Notes: a model not told the origin generated them from the sequence alone. Counted from the stretch's first letter, positions 1 through 11,056 are shown. The stretch is DNA of 64,000 nt from Nicotiana tabacum (GCF_000715075.1 NC_134081.1:106876108-106940107), one strand, 5' to 3'. Numbers and translations are program-made.

Positions 1-807
1 TATATGGGATATGGAAAAAGGTTACGATGTTATATACGCACCACCACCTGATCAGTTGGTATATGTTGATGATTTTGCCCACAGTGGCCGAGATGATATG
101 ATGTGATGCCCTCATAGGCTTGATGATATTATGTACACCTATACCTATGCATGACACGACATTTATACACACGTGCATGACATTATAAATGTTTCAGGAT
201 TTACAAAGTTATTTAGACTTACAGGTGGAATTCTTTATTCCATATTTCATCTATGTCTTTTATGTACTGATTTTTATGCCTTACATACTCAGTACATTAT
301 TCGTACTGACGCCCTATTTCCCGGCATGTTTCATGCCCGCAGGTGCAGGTAGACAAGCCGACGGTCCCCCTTCTTAGGATCCTTGATCAGCGAGAGTTGG
401 CGTGCTCCATTTGATCCGGAGCTGCTTTTGATTTTGGTATGATATGCTTGTATACATGTATTGGTATGACGTGGCCAAATCCCGTCCTTGTATAGTTGTG
501 TATTCTATTAGAGGTCTGTAGACAGTATGTATAGTTGGATAGTATGTGGCCTCGCCGGCTTCCAGTTTTGGATATATAGTTGTCTATAGCAGCCTTGCCG
601 GCTCGCCCCACTGTATTCCGCATGTTTATGTATATATGTATTAGGGACAGGTTTCCCTCACGTACACTATTTATGTTTATATATATGTCTTTTGGACAGG
701 TTTCCCTCACGTACACTAATCATGTTTATATCTTAGACACATGCTTAAGGGTGTTGGACAGGTAGGACTTGGGCATCCGTCGCGGCCCATCGGTTTGGGT
801 CGTGACA
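1..807 (+). mobile_element. LTR 3' portion of a Ty3/gypsy element (C), running off the left edge
   Basis: This is the 3' part of an LTR in + orientation. It ends GGGTCGTGACA at 807, the same terminus as the LTRs of elements E and D in this window. Immediately after it, from 808, the sequence is coding in the upstream ORF of element B, so C is inserted in B. Bases 808-812 (AAAAG) would be the right target-site copy; the left copy is outside the window. No PBS follows the LTR, so it is a 3' LTR or a solo LTR. No gene is visible in it; the short ORFs are AT-rich chance frames. Confidence 0.75.
645..718 (+). repeat. Two-copy direct repeat inside LTR C
   Basis: A 25-base unit beginning GGACAGGTTTCCCTCACG occurs at 645-669 and again at 694-718 with 49-base spacing. 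The spacer is T/A-rich and also partly repeated (TTTATGTTTATAT). It is a short tandem duplication near the LTR 3' end. Confidence 0.85.
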
Positions 808-1526
808 AAAAGGTACATTGGATGTTCTAATGGTTCCCTAGAAGCGAGTTCATCATCAGGTCAAAAGAAACCACTCATTTAGTGTCGATCGGGTTAAGAG
901 GAATCTATCCTTATGCTCCTAGAAGGGTAATGAGGCAAGCAGGAAGAAAGCAGGTTATACCTCGGGTTTTCAACATGGTCCAGTACAAAGCATACTTTAA
1001 AGGGAACATCATACCGTTCAAGTTCGAGGCACATCATATGTGGAATCAAAAGGTCATTGTGGAGAAAGACACTATCGAGCCAGACAGGTATCATACCGGC
1101 CATGTATACTTCAACCCGTCATAGTTGGTAGATGATATAGCAGGAGATGTCAAGCCAAGAATTAATATGAAAAACAGGATCATAGATAACGCTGCTAAAG
1201 CGCAAGTCAAGTATAGGAGGTTACGCAAAAGGGTCTTCAAGTCTGAAGCTTGGCATCTAGAACAACACAAAGTGGATATGGAAGCAATCAACGAATGGAA
1301 GGAAACCTCCACTAAATCAACAGAAAGATTAGAATATTTGGAGCAAGGGTTGATGGAGCTTGAGGGAAAGATGAGAAAGAGGCTTTCAGATTGGCAGAAC
1401 ACGGATGACAATGAAGGGGAGCATCTAGCAAAGGCTTACCTGTTGTTGGATATGCGCGACCTGGGGAATCTGATTGATGGAGTCAAGAGAGCCAAGCATG
1501 GGGAAGGTCCTTCTGGGATCAAGTAG
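808..1526 (+). pseudogene. Extra ORF upstream of gag, C-terminal part (DUF7745-like plus coiled coil)
   Basis: One frame runs from the LTR C edge to the TAG at 1524-1526, with in-frame stops at 828-830 and 1122-1124. The first half contains the residues GIYPYAPRRVMRQAGRKQV, which I recognise from proteins encoded before gag in Solanaceae Tat-type elements (DUF7745-like, from memory). The second half, about 1125-1526, is highly charged and helical (repeated E/K/R with heptad-like L), consistent with a coiled coil. The N-terminal part is separated by the insertion of C and is not in view. Its function is unknown. It could be the end of a protein fused to gag by splicing. The family assignment is less sure than the reading frame. 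Confidence 0.6.
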
Positions 1527-1758
1527 ATTAGGAAATGATGTTCTTTATTGCTTTTTAGCTTAGTTTTAGATTTCGATTGTAATAAGGCAAATGCCATTAG
1601 TAATTTTTCTTATTATTATCGTTTTAGTAAGGATTTGATTCATTTTCGCATTAATGAAATGACACAATTATTGGCATCAATTTTCTCCATGTCTATATGT
1701 CGCTTAGGCCTACCTCGGGCACAACGAGGTCCCCCAAATTAGGACATGAATCTGTTAC
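1527..1758 (+). other. Non-coding spacer between the upstream ORF and gag
   Basis: This is AT-rich with no supported frame. The gag frame stays open from 1759, but its recognisable protein starts only near 1903. The T-rich tract at 1810-1850 ending CCCCAAAG (1860-1867) would suit an intron end, so gag may be joined to the upstream ORF by splicing. No splice site can be proved from this sequence. Confidence 0.4.
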
Positions 1759-4700
1759 ATGATTTTGCAAAGCATGTTCAATATTTCAAGCATTCTTTCA
1801 ATATCTTTTACTGACTTGGTTACCTTTTTGTTTTTCTTTTCTTTTGTTTATTCCAATTCCCCAAAGGTTGGTTCATGCATACTGGCATCGTCAGCATATC
1901 ACACTAGATCCAGAGGTCCTCCACCTCCTCCTCCACCAAGTGATCCTAAAGGCAAAATCAAAGGGAAAGAAAAAATGGACGATTTAAGCGGTATCAGAAA
2001 GGACAATGCAGAAAAGGTTGAAATTTTGGACGGTCAGAATACTCCAGCACAGAATGAATTGGTCCTATGTCTGGAACAGAAAATATTGGAGCTACAAGGG
2101 GAACTTGAGCAGGTCTTGAATTTGGCAAATCTTTCCCTCACCCTAAACGTCCCCGACATCAACCAACAAAACACATACGCCCAAAACCCGACATCCCTCC
2201 AAAACACACAAAATCTAAATCCGCAAAATCCTCCCACACCACATCAATACGCCACACCTCCTCAGAACCACAACCCTCCACCGGTACCTACTCCTTAACA
2301 ACACCATCACCACCCAACTCAATACCTACAAACAACCACATACCACACCCCTCAGAATGCACCACAGCCTACTCCTGACCCACAAAACTCAACCAATGAC
2401 TACCATTACGCCCAGATTCCCAAAGTCCACCAAAGCAATCCCATATATGTGGAAACTTTACCCCACACCCCACAACTGACCGTATACATACCCGAATCTT
2501 TCGAGAAGGACCTGCTCATCAAGAACATGCCGGAAGAACTCAAGAAACTTACTGGCAGAGTTCAAAGTGTCGAAGGGTGCAAATGCATTGAGGGTTTGAA
2601 TTATGAAGATTTTTGTATTCAACCAGATGTGGAACTGCCAGAAGGTTACAAACCTCCTATGTTCGAAATGTTCGACGGGACTGGTGATCCGAAGGTGCAA
2701 TTGAGAATGTATTGTGACAAGCTTGTAGGAGTTGGCAATGATGAAAGAATCCGCATGAAGCTGTTCATGAGGAGCCTCACCGGAGACGCCCTGTCTTGGT
2801 ACATCAGTCAGAAGCCAAAGAAATGAGTTAATTGGGTGAGCATGGCATCAGATTTCATGGATCGATTCAAGTTTAACATAGAAACCGCACTAGATGTTTT
2901 CTATATTCAGAATCTCAAGAAGAAGCCAACGGAAACTTTTCGCGAGTATGCTACTAAGTGGAGGTCTGAAGCTGCAAAAGTAAGGCCAAAACTGGAAGAA
3001 GAACAGATGAATAAGTTCTTCGTCAGAGCTCAGGATCCACAATACTACGAAAGACGGATGGTTATTGAAAACCATAAATTTTCTGATATCATCAAATTGG
3101 GAGAAAGAATAGAAGAAGGGATCAAAAGCGGAATGGTGACAAATCTTGAAGCACTCCAAGCCACAAATAAAGCCTTACAGTCAGGAGGAATCTCCAAGAA
3201 GAAAGAAGTAGGTGCGGTGATGGTAGCCCAAGGTCCAAAGTCTTCTCTTACATACCAAACACCCCCACCACATATCAGCCTTCACCTCCCAGATACTAAC
3301 CTACCGCCACTTACCATACTTATAACACCCAACCAACATAATACCACTCACCACCAGCCCGCCAAAACTACCAAAAACCTAGACCAAATTTTGATCGCTG
3401 AACCCATAGACCAACTGTACAAGAGACTGAAGGTTTTCGGTTATATCACTCCTATTCCCGCTGTTGCTATGGAAAACGCCTCCCAGTGGATTAATCTAAA
3501 TAAGACATGTGCCTATCACTCAGGCATGAAGGGTCATACTATTGATGAGTGTCGTACTTTGAATGATAAGATTCAGACATTAATTGACACCAAAGTTATA
3601 CAGGCAAATGAGGCTGCATCCAATGTCCATAATAATCCTCTCCCGAATCACAGGGGTGAAGGGGTAAACGTGATAGAGACCGATGAAGAATGGGATTCGG
3701 AGGGGTCAATTGGACTCATTTGAGAAGGGGATAATCCTGAAATATCTCTAGTCACTCTCACACCTGTCGTGGTACAAACTTAGGCACCGATTAAAGTTGA
3801 GGTAGCCGCACCAACTCCATTTGAGGTTGAGGTAACAACACCCTTCACCGTGATGGTGTCACCCACGCCGTCTTTTAAGTCTAATGTTATACCTTGGGAT
3901 TATGTTGCGGAAGCAAGAAGGAAAGGAAAGGAAAAAATGGAAGAAACAAGTACAGCGCAAGGCATGACCAGAACTGGTAGGGTTTATACACCCGAGCATT
4001 TGGGAGGAACAAGTAAAGAAGCCGCCTCTAAGCCACCTGTCATTGAGACTGACCCATATGATCTTTGGAGAAAGGTGCAGGCGAGAGAGTATTTTGTGGT
4101 TGATCATCTGAACAAAACCCCTACTCAAATATCCTTTCTATCACTGCTGCAATACTCTGAGGCATATAGGAATGCCTTGATGAAGGTGTTGAATGAAGCT
4201 TATGTACCAAATAACATCACCAGTGGAGAGATGGATAACATGGTAGGGAAAGTGTTGGAAAGCCACAAGATCACTTTTCATGAAGACGAGCTGCCACCAG
4301 AAGGACTAAGTCACAACAGGGCACTACATATCACAGTGCAGTTTGAGGACAAATTCATTGCCAGGATCCTGATAGATTGGGGTTCGAGTCTCAATATCTA
4401 TCCACTAACTACTTTGAAAATGTTGGGTAAAGGTCTGCACGAGATACGAGCAGGGAGTATGAATGTGAAAGCATTTGATGGGTCTCAAAGGGCCACAATT
4501 GGGGAGACCAACCTCAGCCTACAGATAGGCCTAACCTGGTTTGATGTTGAGTTTCAAGTATTGGATATATCTGCTACATACAATCTGTTGTTGGGGCGAC
4601 CGTGGATACATGCCGCTGGGGCCGTGGCTTCTACTCTACATCAGGCCGTGAAGTTTGGGTGGAACCATCAGGAAGCGATCATCCATGGGGACGGAAGTAA

Positions 4701-5241
4701 TCCCATTTACACCAATCAAATTGTTCCGGTCGTCGAGAATAGAAGAAAGTTGGGTGGAGAAACATACCATCGCATCGAGCGCGTCAACGCAATTGAAAAA
4801 GACAAATGGTGGAGCAGTAAGATAGAAGGCATATTGGCATGGACAAGGTATGAACCTGGCAAGGGTCTCGATAAGAATCTCCAGGGGATCGCCAAACCGA
4901 TACAGCTAAAGCATCACGACACAACTTTTGGGCTTGGGTATGAATACACCTGGCACAAGTATCAGAATTGGTCGCCACCGTAGCGTTGTCCATATTACCC
5001 TCTAGAGTAGCCAGTACCACATTTGAGCCAGTCGTTGCATCAAGATGACATGATGTGGGGGTCCGGAGAAGATGAAGTTCTAGCTGGCATAAGGAATCTG
5101 TTTCTGGATGATGACATGGACTGCAGTGCGATAGTTGAGGAGGAGGCGGGGGAAGACCTTATTATTCAGATGATAGAGAAGGGAGTTGTTCTCAAGAATT
5201 AGACTGCTGCGCCATCAAGGGCCCGTCGAGTTCTTGGGTAG
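1759..5241 (+). pseudogene. gag: gag-protease polyprotein of element B, broken by stops
   Basis: A single frame runs 1759-5241 with in-frame stops at 2296, 2824, 3721, 3781, 4981 and 5200 before the terminal TAG at 5239-5241. In order: a Pro-rich segment (about 1915-1945), a short coiled coil, a Pro/Gln/Asn-rich linker, the retrotransposon gag capsid domain (about 2640-3170, with FDGTGDP and LTGDALSWY motifs), a Tat-type CHHC zinc knuckle at 3508-3552 (C-x2-H-x5-H-x4-C), and the aspartic protease. The protease active site reads LIDWGSS at 4369-4389: Asp is kept (4375-4377) but the residue between D and G is Trp, a likely inactivating change. The acidic C-terminus (DDDMDCSAIVEEEAG) follows. 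The real start is uncertain because no ATG lies close to the first recognisable residues. This is the structural protein of the virus-like particle plus the maturation protease. Confidence 0.85.
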
Positions 5242-5445
5242 CATGGCAATTAGCATCATTTATTTTTAAAAGCAATTTTATGGGCATTTAAGACATTTTT
5301 AGTATTTTATTTTTTTAACGTTTTTTTTTGAAATAATTGCTCGAATCATTGAACTGCATTTGTTTGACGTTTTTAAATATTTATCAATGGATTGCTGTTT
5401 TAGTATTTATTATTATCCTTTACATTTTCTCTCTACAACGTTGTT
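5242..5445 (+). other. AT-rich gap between gag-protease and pol; possible intron
   Basis: No frame is supported here. It is T-rich, starts right after the gag-protease stop and ends with a pyrimidine-rich run (CCTTTACATTTTCTCTC) before pol resumes in the same frame. Ogre-type elements are known for an intron between protease and RT, and this gap lies there. The GTAGC at 5240-5244 is a candidate donor. A clear AG acceptor is not obvious (TCTACAACG). This is an inference from position. Confidence 0.4.
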
Positions 5446-8400
5446 ATTACTTATCCTGATGAACCTACAACTGCGACATGTAACAAGACAATACAACATA
5501 AGGATAGTGATTCAGAGGATCTGGAAGAGGATATAATACGCGAGGAAATTGTCAAAGAAGTGGAAAATTTTGAAAACAAGCCTAAGTCCAATTTGGATGA
5601 GACCGAAACCGTTAATTTGGGAGACTCCGAAACAGTCAAGGAAACTCGTGTAAGCATTCACCTATCGCCGTCAGAGAAAGAAGAATACATCCGATTCTTG
5701 AAGGAGTATGAGAATATTTGTGCATGGTCCTATGATGATATGACCAGTTTGAGCACGTCCATAGTGGCCCATAAACTACCTACCAACCCTATGTGTCCGC
5801 CTGTAAAGCAGAAGCTCAGAAAGTTCAAACCAGATATAAGTCTGAAAATAAAGGAGGAAGTCACCAAGCGGATCAAAGCCAAGGTTCTAAGAGTGGTTGA
5901 ATATCCGACCTGGTTGGTAAACATTGTGCCGGTTCCAAAGAAAGATGGGAAGGTTAGAGTGTGTGTCGACTATCGGGATTGAAATAGAGAAAGTCCCAAA
6001 GACGATTTCCCTTTTCCAAATATAAACATACTGATTGACAACTGTGCCAAGCATGAACTTCAATCCTTTGTGGATTGCTTCGTGGGATATCATCAGATCT
6101 GGATGGATGAAGAGGATGCCTAAAAGACAATCTTTATTATACCATGGGGAGCATATTGTTACAAAATGATGCTGTTTGGCCTAAAGAATGCTGGAGCCAC
6201 TTATATGAGGGCCATGACAACCATTTTCCATGACATGATATACAAGGAGATAGAGGTGTACGTGAATGACGTCATCATAAAATCCAAGAGAAGCACAAAT
6301 CATATAGCAGATTTGAGGAAATTATTTGATTGACTTCGAAGGTACAACCTGAAACTGAATCCCGCAAAATATGCCTTCGGAGTCCCTGCTGGAAAGCTGT
6401 TAGGGTTCATCGTCAGCCACCGAGGAATTGAGCTACACCCATCAAAGGTCAAGGCTATCCAAGATTTGCCACCTCCAAAGAATAAGAAAGATGTAATGAG
6501 TTTCTTAGGGCGTCTCAATTACATCAGCTGTTTCATAGCACAATCAACTGTGATCTGTGAACCGATTTTCAAAATGTTGAAGAAAGACACAGCAACAAGT
6601 TGGACTATTGAGTTCCAAAAATCCTTTGACAAGATCAAGGAATATTTATCCAAACCACCTGTTCTGGTCCCACCGGAACCTGGGAGACCTCTGCTACTCT
6701 ATTTATCTGTACTAGATGGGGCTTTTGCTAGTGTTATAGGACAACACGATGAGACGGGGAGAAAAGAGCATGCCATATATTATCTAAGTAAAACATTCCC
6801 ACCCTATGAAGCATGGTACTCTGCGCTTTGATATGGATAGCTCAAAAGTTGAGGCACTACTTCTGTGCTTATACCACATATCTCATATCAAGAATGAACC
6901 CGTTGAAATACATCTTCTAGAAACCCATGCCTACCGAAAAGTTGGTAAAATGGCAGATATTGCTGAGTGAGTTCGACATCATCTATGTAACTCAGAAGGT
7001 AGTCAAAGGGCAAGCATTGGCAGATCATTTGGCAGAAAATCCTATAGATGGAGACTACGAACCATTGAAAATGTATTTTCCGGACGAGGAAGTATCATTT
7101 GTAGGAGAAGACATCACTGAAGCATACGAGGGTTGGAGGATGTTCTTCGACGGAGCTGCGAACTTCAAAGGAATAGGTATTGGAGCTATCTTAGTATCAG
7201 AGACAGGTCAACACTATCCAGTATGTGCAAAGCTCAGGTTTCCATGTACCAACAATATGGAAGAATATGAGGCTTGCATCTTGGGACTCAAGTTGGCCAT
7301 TGACATGAACGTTCAGAAATTGCTAGTAATTAGTGACTCGGACCTTTTGGTTCATCAGGTTCTAGGAGAGAATGGGCTACAAAGCATACCAAAATATTGT
7401 TGTATTTGTACTATGTACAAGAATTGATGAAGAGATTCACAAAGATAGAGTTCAAACATGTTCCGAGAATCCAGAATGAGTTCGCAGATGCATTGGCCAC
7501 TCTATCTTCCATGATACAACACACAGACAAGAATTTCATCGACCCTATACCGGTAGGGATTCATAACCAGCCAGTTTATTGTGCTTACGTTGAAGAAGAA
7601 ATTGATGGAAATCCATGGTTCCATGACATTGAAGAATATTTGGCAAAAGGAGAATACCCGGAGCACGCAAATCATACTCAGAAACGCACACTCCGAAGAT
7701 TATCTAACCACTTCTTCTAAAGAGAAAGGATTCTGTATAGAAGGACTCTAGATCTGGGGTTATTACAGTGTGTCTATGCCAAGGAAGCATCAAAATTGCT
7801 CGAAGAAATACATGCCGGAACTTGCGGACCACACATGAATGGCTTTGTCTTAGCTAAGAAGATATTAAGAGTAGGGTATTTTTGGATGACTATGGAAACA
7901 GACTGTATCAGGTATGTCCAAAAATGTCATCAATGACAAGTACATGCAGATATGATATGAGTGCCACCCAATGAATTCAATGCAACAAGTGCACCTTTGC
8001 CTTTCTCCGCTTGGGGGATGTATGTCATCGGTCCAATTGAAACCGCCGCTTCAAATGGGCACATATTCATTCTAGTAGCCATAGACTATTTCACAAAATG
8101 GGTTGAAACCGCATCTTACAAGGTTGTAACTAAGAAGGTCATAGCAGATTTTGTTAGGGATCGTATTGTCTGTCGATTCTGGGTACCAGAATCAATCATC
8201 ACCGGCAACGCCGCCAACCTTAATAGTGATTTGATGAGATCCATGTGTGAAACCTTCAAGATCAAGCATAAGAACTCCACAGCATTAATGCCACAAATGA
8301 ATGGAGATGTGGAAGCCGCCAATAAGAACATCAAGAAGATATTAAGGAAGATGGTAGATAATCACAAACAATGGCATGAGAAGTTACCATTTGCCCTACT

Positions 8401-8863
8401 TGGATATCGTACCACGGTTTGCACATCAACTGGGGCAACTCCTTATTTGATGGTCTATGGTACTGAAGCCGTCATTCCCGCCGAAGTAGAAATTCCTTCT
8501 TTAAGAATCATACAAGAAGCTGAACTCAGTGATGTAGAATGGATACGAAGTCGTTATGAAAAACTGGCTCTCATTGATGGAAAAAGAATGAACGCAGTAT
8601 GCCACGGTCAACTTTACCAGAACAGAATGTCCAGAGCTTTCAATAAAAGGGTCAGGCCCAGACAATTCACACCAGGGCAGTTGGTGCTAAAGCGGATCTT
8701 CCCGCATCAAGATGAATCCAAAGGGAAATTTTCACCCAATTGGCAAGGGCCCTATATGGTTCACAGAGTACTAACAGGAAGAGCAATTATACTTGCAGAA
8801 ATGGACGGAGAAATTTGGCCAAAACTTGTCAACTCTAACGCAGTTAAGAGATACTATGTTTAG
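5446..8863 (+). pseudogene. pol: pol of element B: reverse transcriptase, RNase H, integrase (decayed)
   Basis: RT spans about 5640-6830 (frame 1, stops at 5980, 6121, 6331, 6829). Its catalytic box is YVND at 6259-6270, so one of the two catalytic aspartates is Asn. A frame change at about 6831-6850 leads to the connection and an archaeal-type RNase H (MFFDGAANFKG, MEEYEACILGL, about 6880-7368, frame 3). A single-base shift near 7368 leads to frame 2 for the RNase H end, zinc-binding domain and integrase core. The HHCC finger ends KCHQ* with TGA in place of the last Cys (7935-7937), and a second stop is at 7953. In the core, the first Asp (AIDYFTKW) and the Glu (GDVEAANKN) are present but the middle Asp is Gly (IITGNAANL, near 8200). 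The C-terminal domain ends KRYYV at the TAG 8861-8863. No chromodomain is seen, which fits Tat. The protein would copy the RNA and insert the cDNA, but this copy cannot. Confidence 0.9.
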
Positions 8864-8893
8864 ATTGTTTGCATTTCTTCATTTGATGTAACT

Positions 8894-8955
8894 GAACTAC
8901 GCTTGACCTGATTCCCGTTTAAGAGGGGATACGTAGGCAGCCCTGTGGGTTCGGT
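8894..8955 (+). repeat. Left copy of the motif bracketing the 3' UTR repeats
   Basis: GAACTAC, four bases, GACCTGATTCCCGT (8905-8918), then GGATACGTAGG and GGTTCGG follow in order. The same series recurs at 10896-10961. This copy also contains TTTAAGAGGGGATA, which resembles the true PPT at 11041-11056 and could be an extra purine tract. Confidence 0.75.
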
Positions 8956-9001
8956 CACATCTCAATAAGATCTTCATTTTGCCATGGTCAGAAGCTGGGG
9001 C

Positions 9002-9030
9002 AGAATTTTGAGGAGGACCCTCAAAATTCT
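9002..9030 (+). other. Perfect 12-bp hairpin in the 3' UTR of B
   Basis: AGAATTTTGAGG (9002-9013), loop AGGAC, then CCTCAAAATTCT (9019-9030). The two arms are exact reverse complements. It lies 140 bases after the pol stop. It could be an RNA stem in the genomic transcript. Its role is unknown. Confidence 0.85.
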
Positions 9031-9435
9031 AAAGCAAGGAAGTCACAATGTCTCTAAAATATGTCACAGTCATTGGTTCATCTAAATTACTTGATATTGC
9101 ATATTACTCTATTTAAATAACTACATTCATCAAATGCACGTATATTTTTCAAAAACTTTATTTTTATAAACAACTAGATGGTGCCAAGGGTAACTCTAAC
9201 AGGATCTCAAGACAGGAGCAAAAACAAAGCGAGAAGGAGAAAGCACGGACCAACCTTCCTCGCAAACTCACAATTTTTTCTTTGGATGCAGGCACAATGA
9301 ACATAACAGGAATATGCACAAATACATACACACATTAGAATCACTACCTTCATAATGACAACGTTGCCAAATGCAAACACATCTTCAGCTAAGAAATACT
9401 CTGCTTTCTCACTATCACTCATTGTTTTCCCGTAT

Positions 9436-10310
9436 GAGGCTAAGCACTGCCTCCCTAATTCCACAAGGCTAAGCATTGCCTCCTTAACTGCATAAGGCTA
9501 AGCACTGTCTTTCTTTGCATGAGACTAAGCATTGTCTCCTATTTGCATGAGGCTAAGCATTGCCTCATTAACTGCATAAGGCTAAGCACTGCCTTTATTT
9601 GCATGAGACTAAGCATTATCTCCTATTTGCACGAGGCTAAGCATTGCCTCCTAAACTGCATAAGGCTAAGCAATGCCTTTCTTTACATGAGACTAAGCAT
9701 TGTCTCCTATTTGCACAAGGCTAAGCATTGCCCCCGTAACTGCATAAGGCTAAGCACTGCCTTTCTTTACATGAGACTAAGCATTGTCTCCTATTTGCAC
9801 AAGGCTAAGCATTGTCTCCTTAACTGCATAGGGCTAAGCACTGTCTTTCTTTGCATGAGACTATGCATTGTCTCCTATTTTCATGAGGCTAAGCATTGCC
9901 TCCTTAACTGCATAAGGCTAAGCACTGCCTTTCTTTGCATGAGACTAAGCATTGTCTCCTATTTGCACGAGGCTAAGCATTGCCTCTTTAGCCGCATAAG
10001 GCCAAGCACTATCTTTCTTTGCATGAGACTAAGCATTGTCTCCTATTTGTATGAGGCTAAGCATTGCCTCCTTATTTGAACAAGGCTAAGCACTGCCTTC
10101 TTTGCATGAGACTAAGCATTGTATCCTATTTTGCATGAGGCTAAGCACTGCTTTCCTAATTCCACAAGGCTAAGCACTGCCTTTTTCTCGTGATTAAATG
10201 CTATCTCCATTACACCATCTAAGACCTAGCATTATCCTCTACTCACCCAGGGCTAAGCATTTCCCTCATCTTACCCAAGACTAAGCCTTGTCTTGTCCCA
10301 TCTTTACATA
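9436..10310 (+). repeat. Tandem array of short hairpins, about 28-bp units in an 84-bp higher-order repeat
   Basis: Each unit has a core TAAGCATT or TAAGCACT flanked by inverted pentamers. The three main types alternate: GAGGC...GCCTC, AAGGC...GCCTT and GAGAC...GTCTC. They are joined by short spacers (CTATTTGCA, CTTAACTGCA, TCTTTGCAT). The GAGGC/CAAGGC type recurs near 9550, 9634, 9717, 9801, 9886, 9970 and 10052, i.e. every 82-85 bases. Units decay after 10160; a late one (near 10278) reads AAGAC-TAAGCCTT-GTCTT. Because 84 is divisible by three, an apparent 186-residue frame runs through 9519-10079 with a 28-residue repeat. I regard that frame as a by-product. Confidence 0.92.
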
Positions 10311-10359
10311 CGGCCAAACATCATATTTTCCATTTCATGGGCTGAAATATCGCCATTTT

Positions 10360-10535
10360 GTCCAAAGGCGTCATGGTCTGAAGGCATCATCCTCATAGCC
10401 GGAAGACACCATTCCATGGCCCGAGGACAACATTTCATGGCCTGCAAATTCCTTATCACATGATTCATGGCCCAGGACGTCATAGTTTAAGGACACCATC
10501 CTCACCGTCGAAAGACAACCCTCATGGTCCGAAAG
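10360..10535 (+). repeat. Degenerate short repeat block with ATGGYCYGARGACA-like core
   Basis: About eight imperfect units, such as ATGGTCTGAAGGCATCATC, ATAGCCGGAAGACACCATT and ATGGCCCGAGGACAACATT, follow the hairpin array at about 15-25 base spacing. The units do not form the pentamer stems seen upstream. They look like an older, second tandem repeat family of the same 3' UTR. Confidence 0.7.
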
Positions 10536-10895
10536 AAATCTGGATCATGTTTAAATTCTCGCAATAATCCATATGTACTTGCATGCATCGTGTTTTAAGT
10601 TTTGCAGGTAATCCAGGAAGTAACCTTTCTCCTAACGGGAGCAATCTTCGCTCCAGTTTCCGTTCAATGTTCACATCCTGCAATTATTTCAAACATAACC
10701 GACCACCATCAATTACCCGCCTTTTACACTATGACCGTTCAGATATTTGCTCAGTGATACATCCATAATGTTTCAGATTCACATCGATGACTCCGCATAA
10801 ATTCATCTGATACTGTCCTACCCCAAAATAACCTTTTTCGAAGCATACAGCCATTCCTATAACAACCTCATCGGTTCAGTTCACCGTTGGATCTA

Positions 10896-10961
10896 GAACT
10901 ACACACGACCTGATTCCCGTAACACCAAGGATATGTAGGAAATTCAAGAACCATGGTTCGG
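10896..10961 (+). repeat. Right copy of the motif bracketing the 3' UTR repeats
   Basis: GAACTAC, four bases, GACCTGATTCCCGT (10907-10920), then GGATATGTAGG and GGTTCGG. It is colinear with 8894-8955 but has lost the purine tract between them. The repeat arrays lie between the two copies. Confidence 0.75.
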
Positions 10962-11040
10962 CCTCCATTATTTCAAATCACCTCATTCGGTCAAAATCGA
11001 TCACCATTTTCTTTATCCGACAACTCTTTCATCATTCTCG

Positions 11041-11056
11041 GGTAAAGAGGGGCAAC
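11041..11056 (+). promoter_or_regulatory. Polypurine tract of element B
   Basis: GGTAAAGAGGGGCAAC lies directly before the LTR start TGTTGATACCC. It is the site where plus-strand DNA synthesis is primed. Its position and purine content support the LTR boundary. Confidence 0.85.

Larger units (their letters stand above)
8864..11040 (+). other. 3' UTR of element B
   Basis: This region lies between the pol stop and the PPT. It holds a perfect hairpin, a tandem array of hairpins, a degenerate repeat block and two copies of a motif that brackets them (separate entries). The frames within it come from repeats whose period is a multiple of three. No domain is seen on either strand. Confidence 0.75.

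Noticed and set aside
9207..9476. Minus-strand frame with a hydrophobic, signal-like stretch
   Set aside because: It lies in the same 3' UTR, antisense to the element, with no supporting homology or context.
9519..10079. 186-residue open frame with a 28-residue repeat (MRLSIVSYLHEAKHCL-like)
   Set aside because: It is produced by an 84-bp DNA repeat, a multiple of three. It has no domain and lies in the 3' UTR of B.
9436..10310. Regularly spaced repeats resembling a CRISPR array
   Set aside because: Units differ from one another, spacers are themselves repeated, and the context is a plant retrotransposon 3' UTR.
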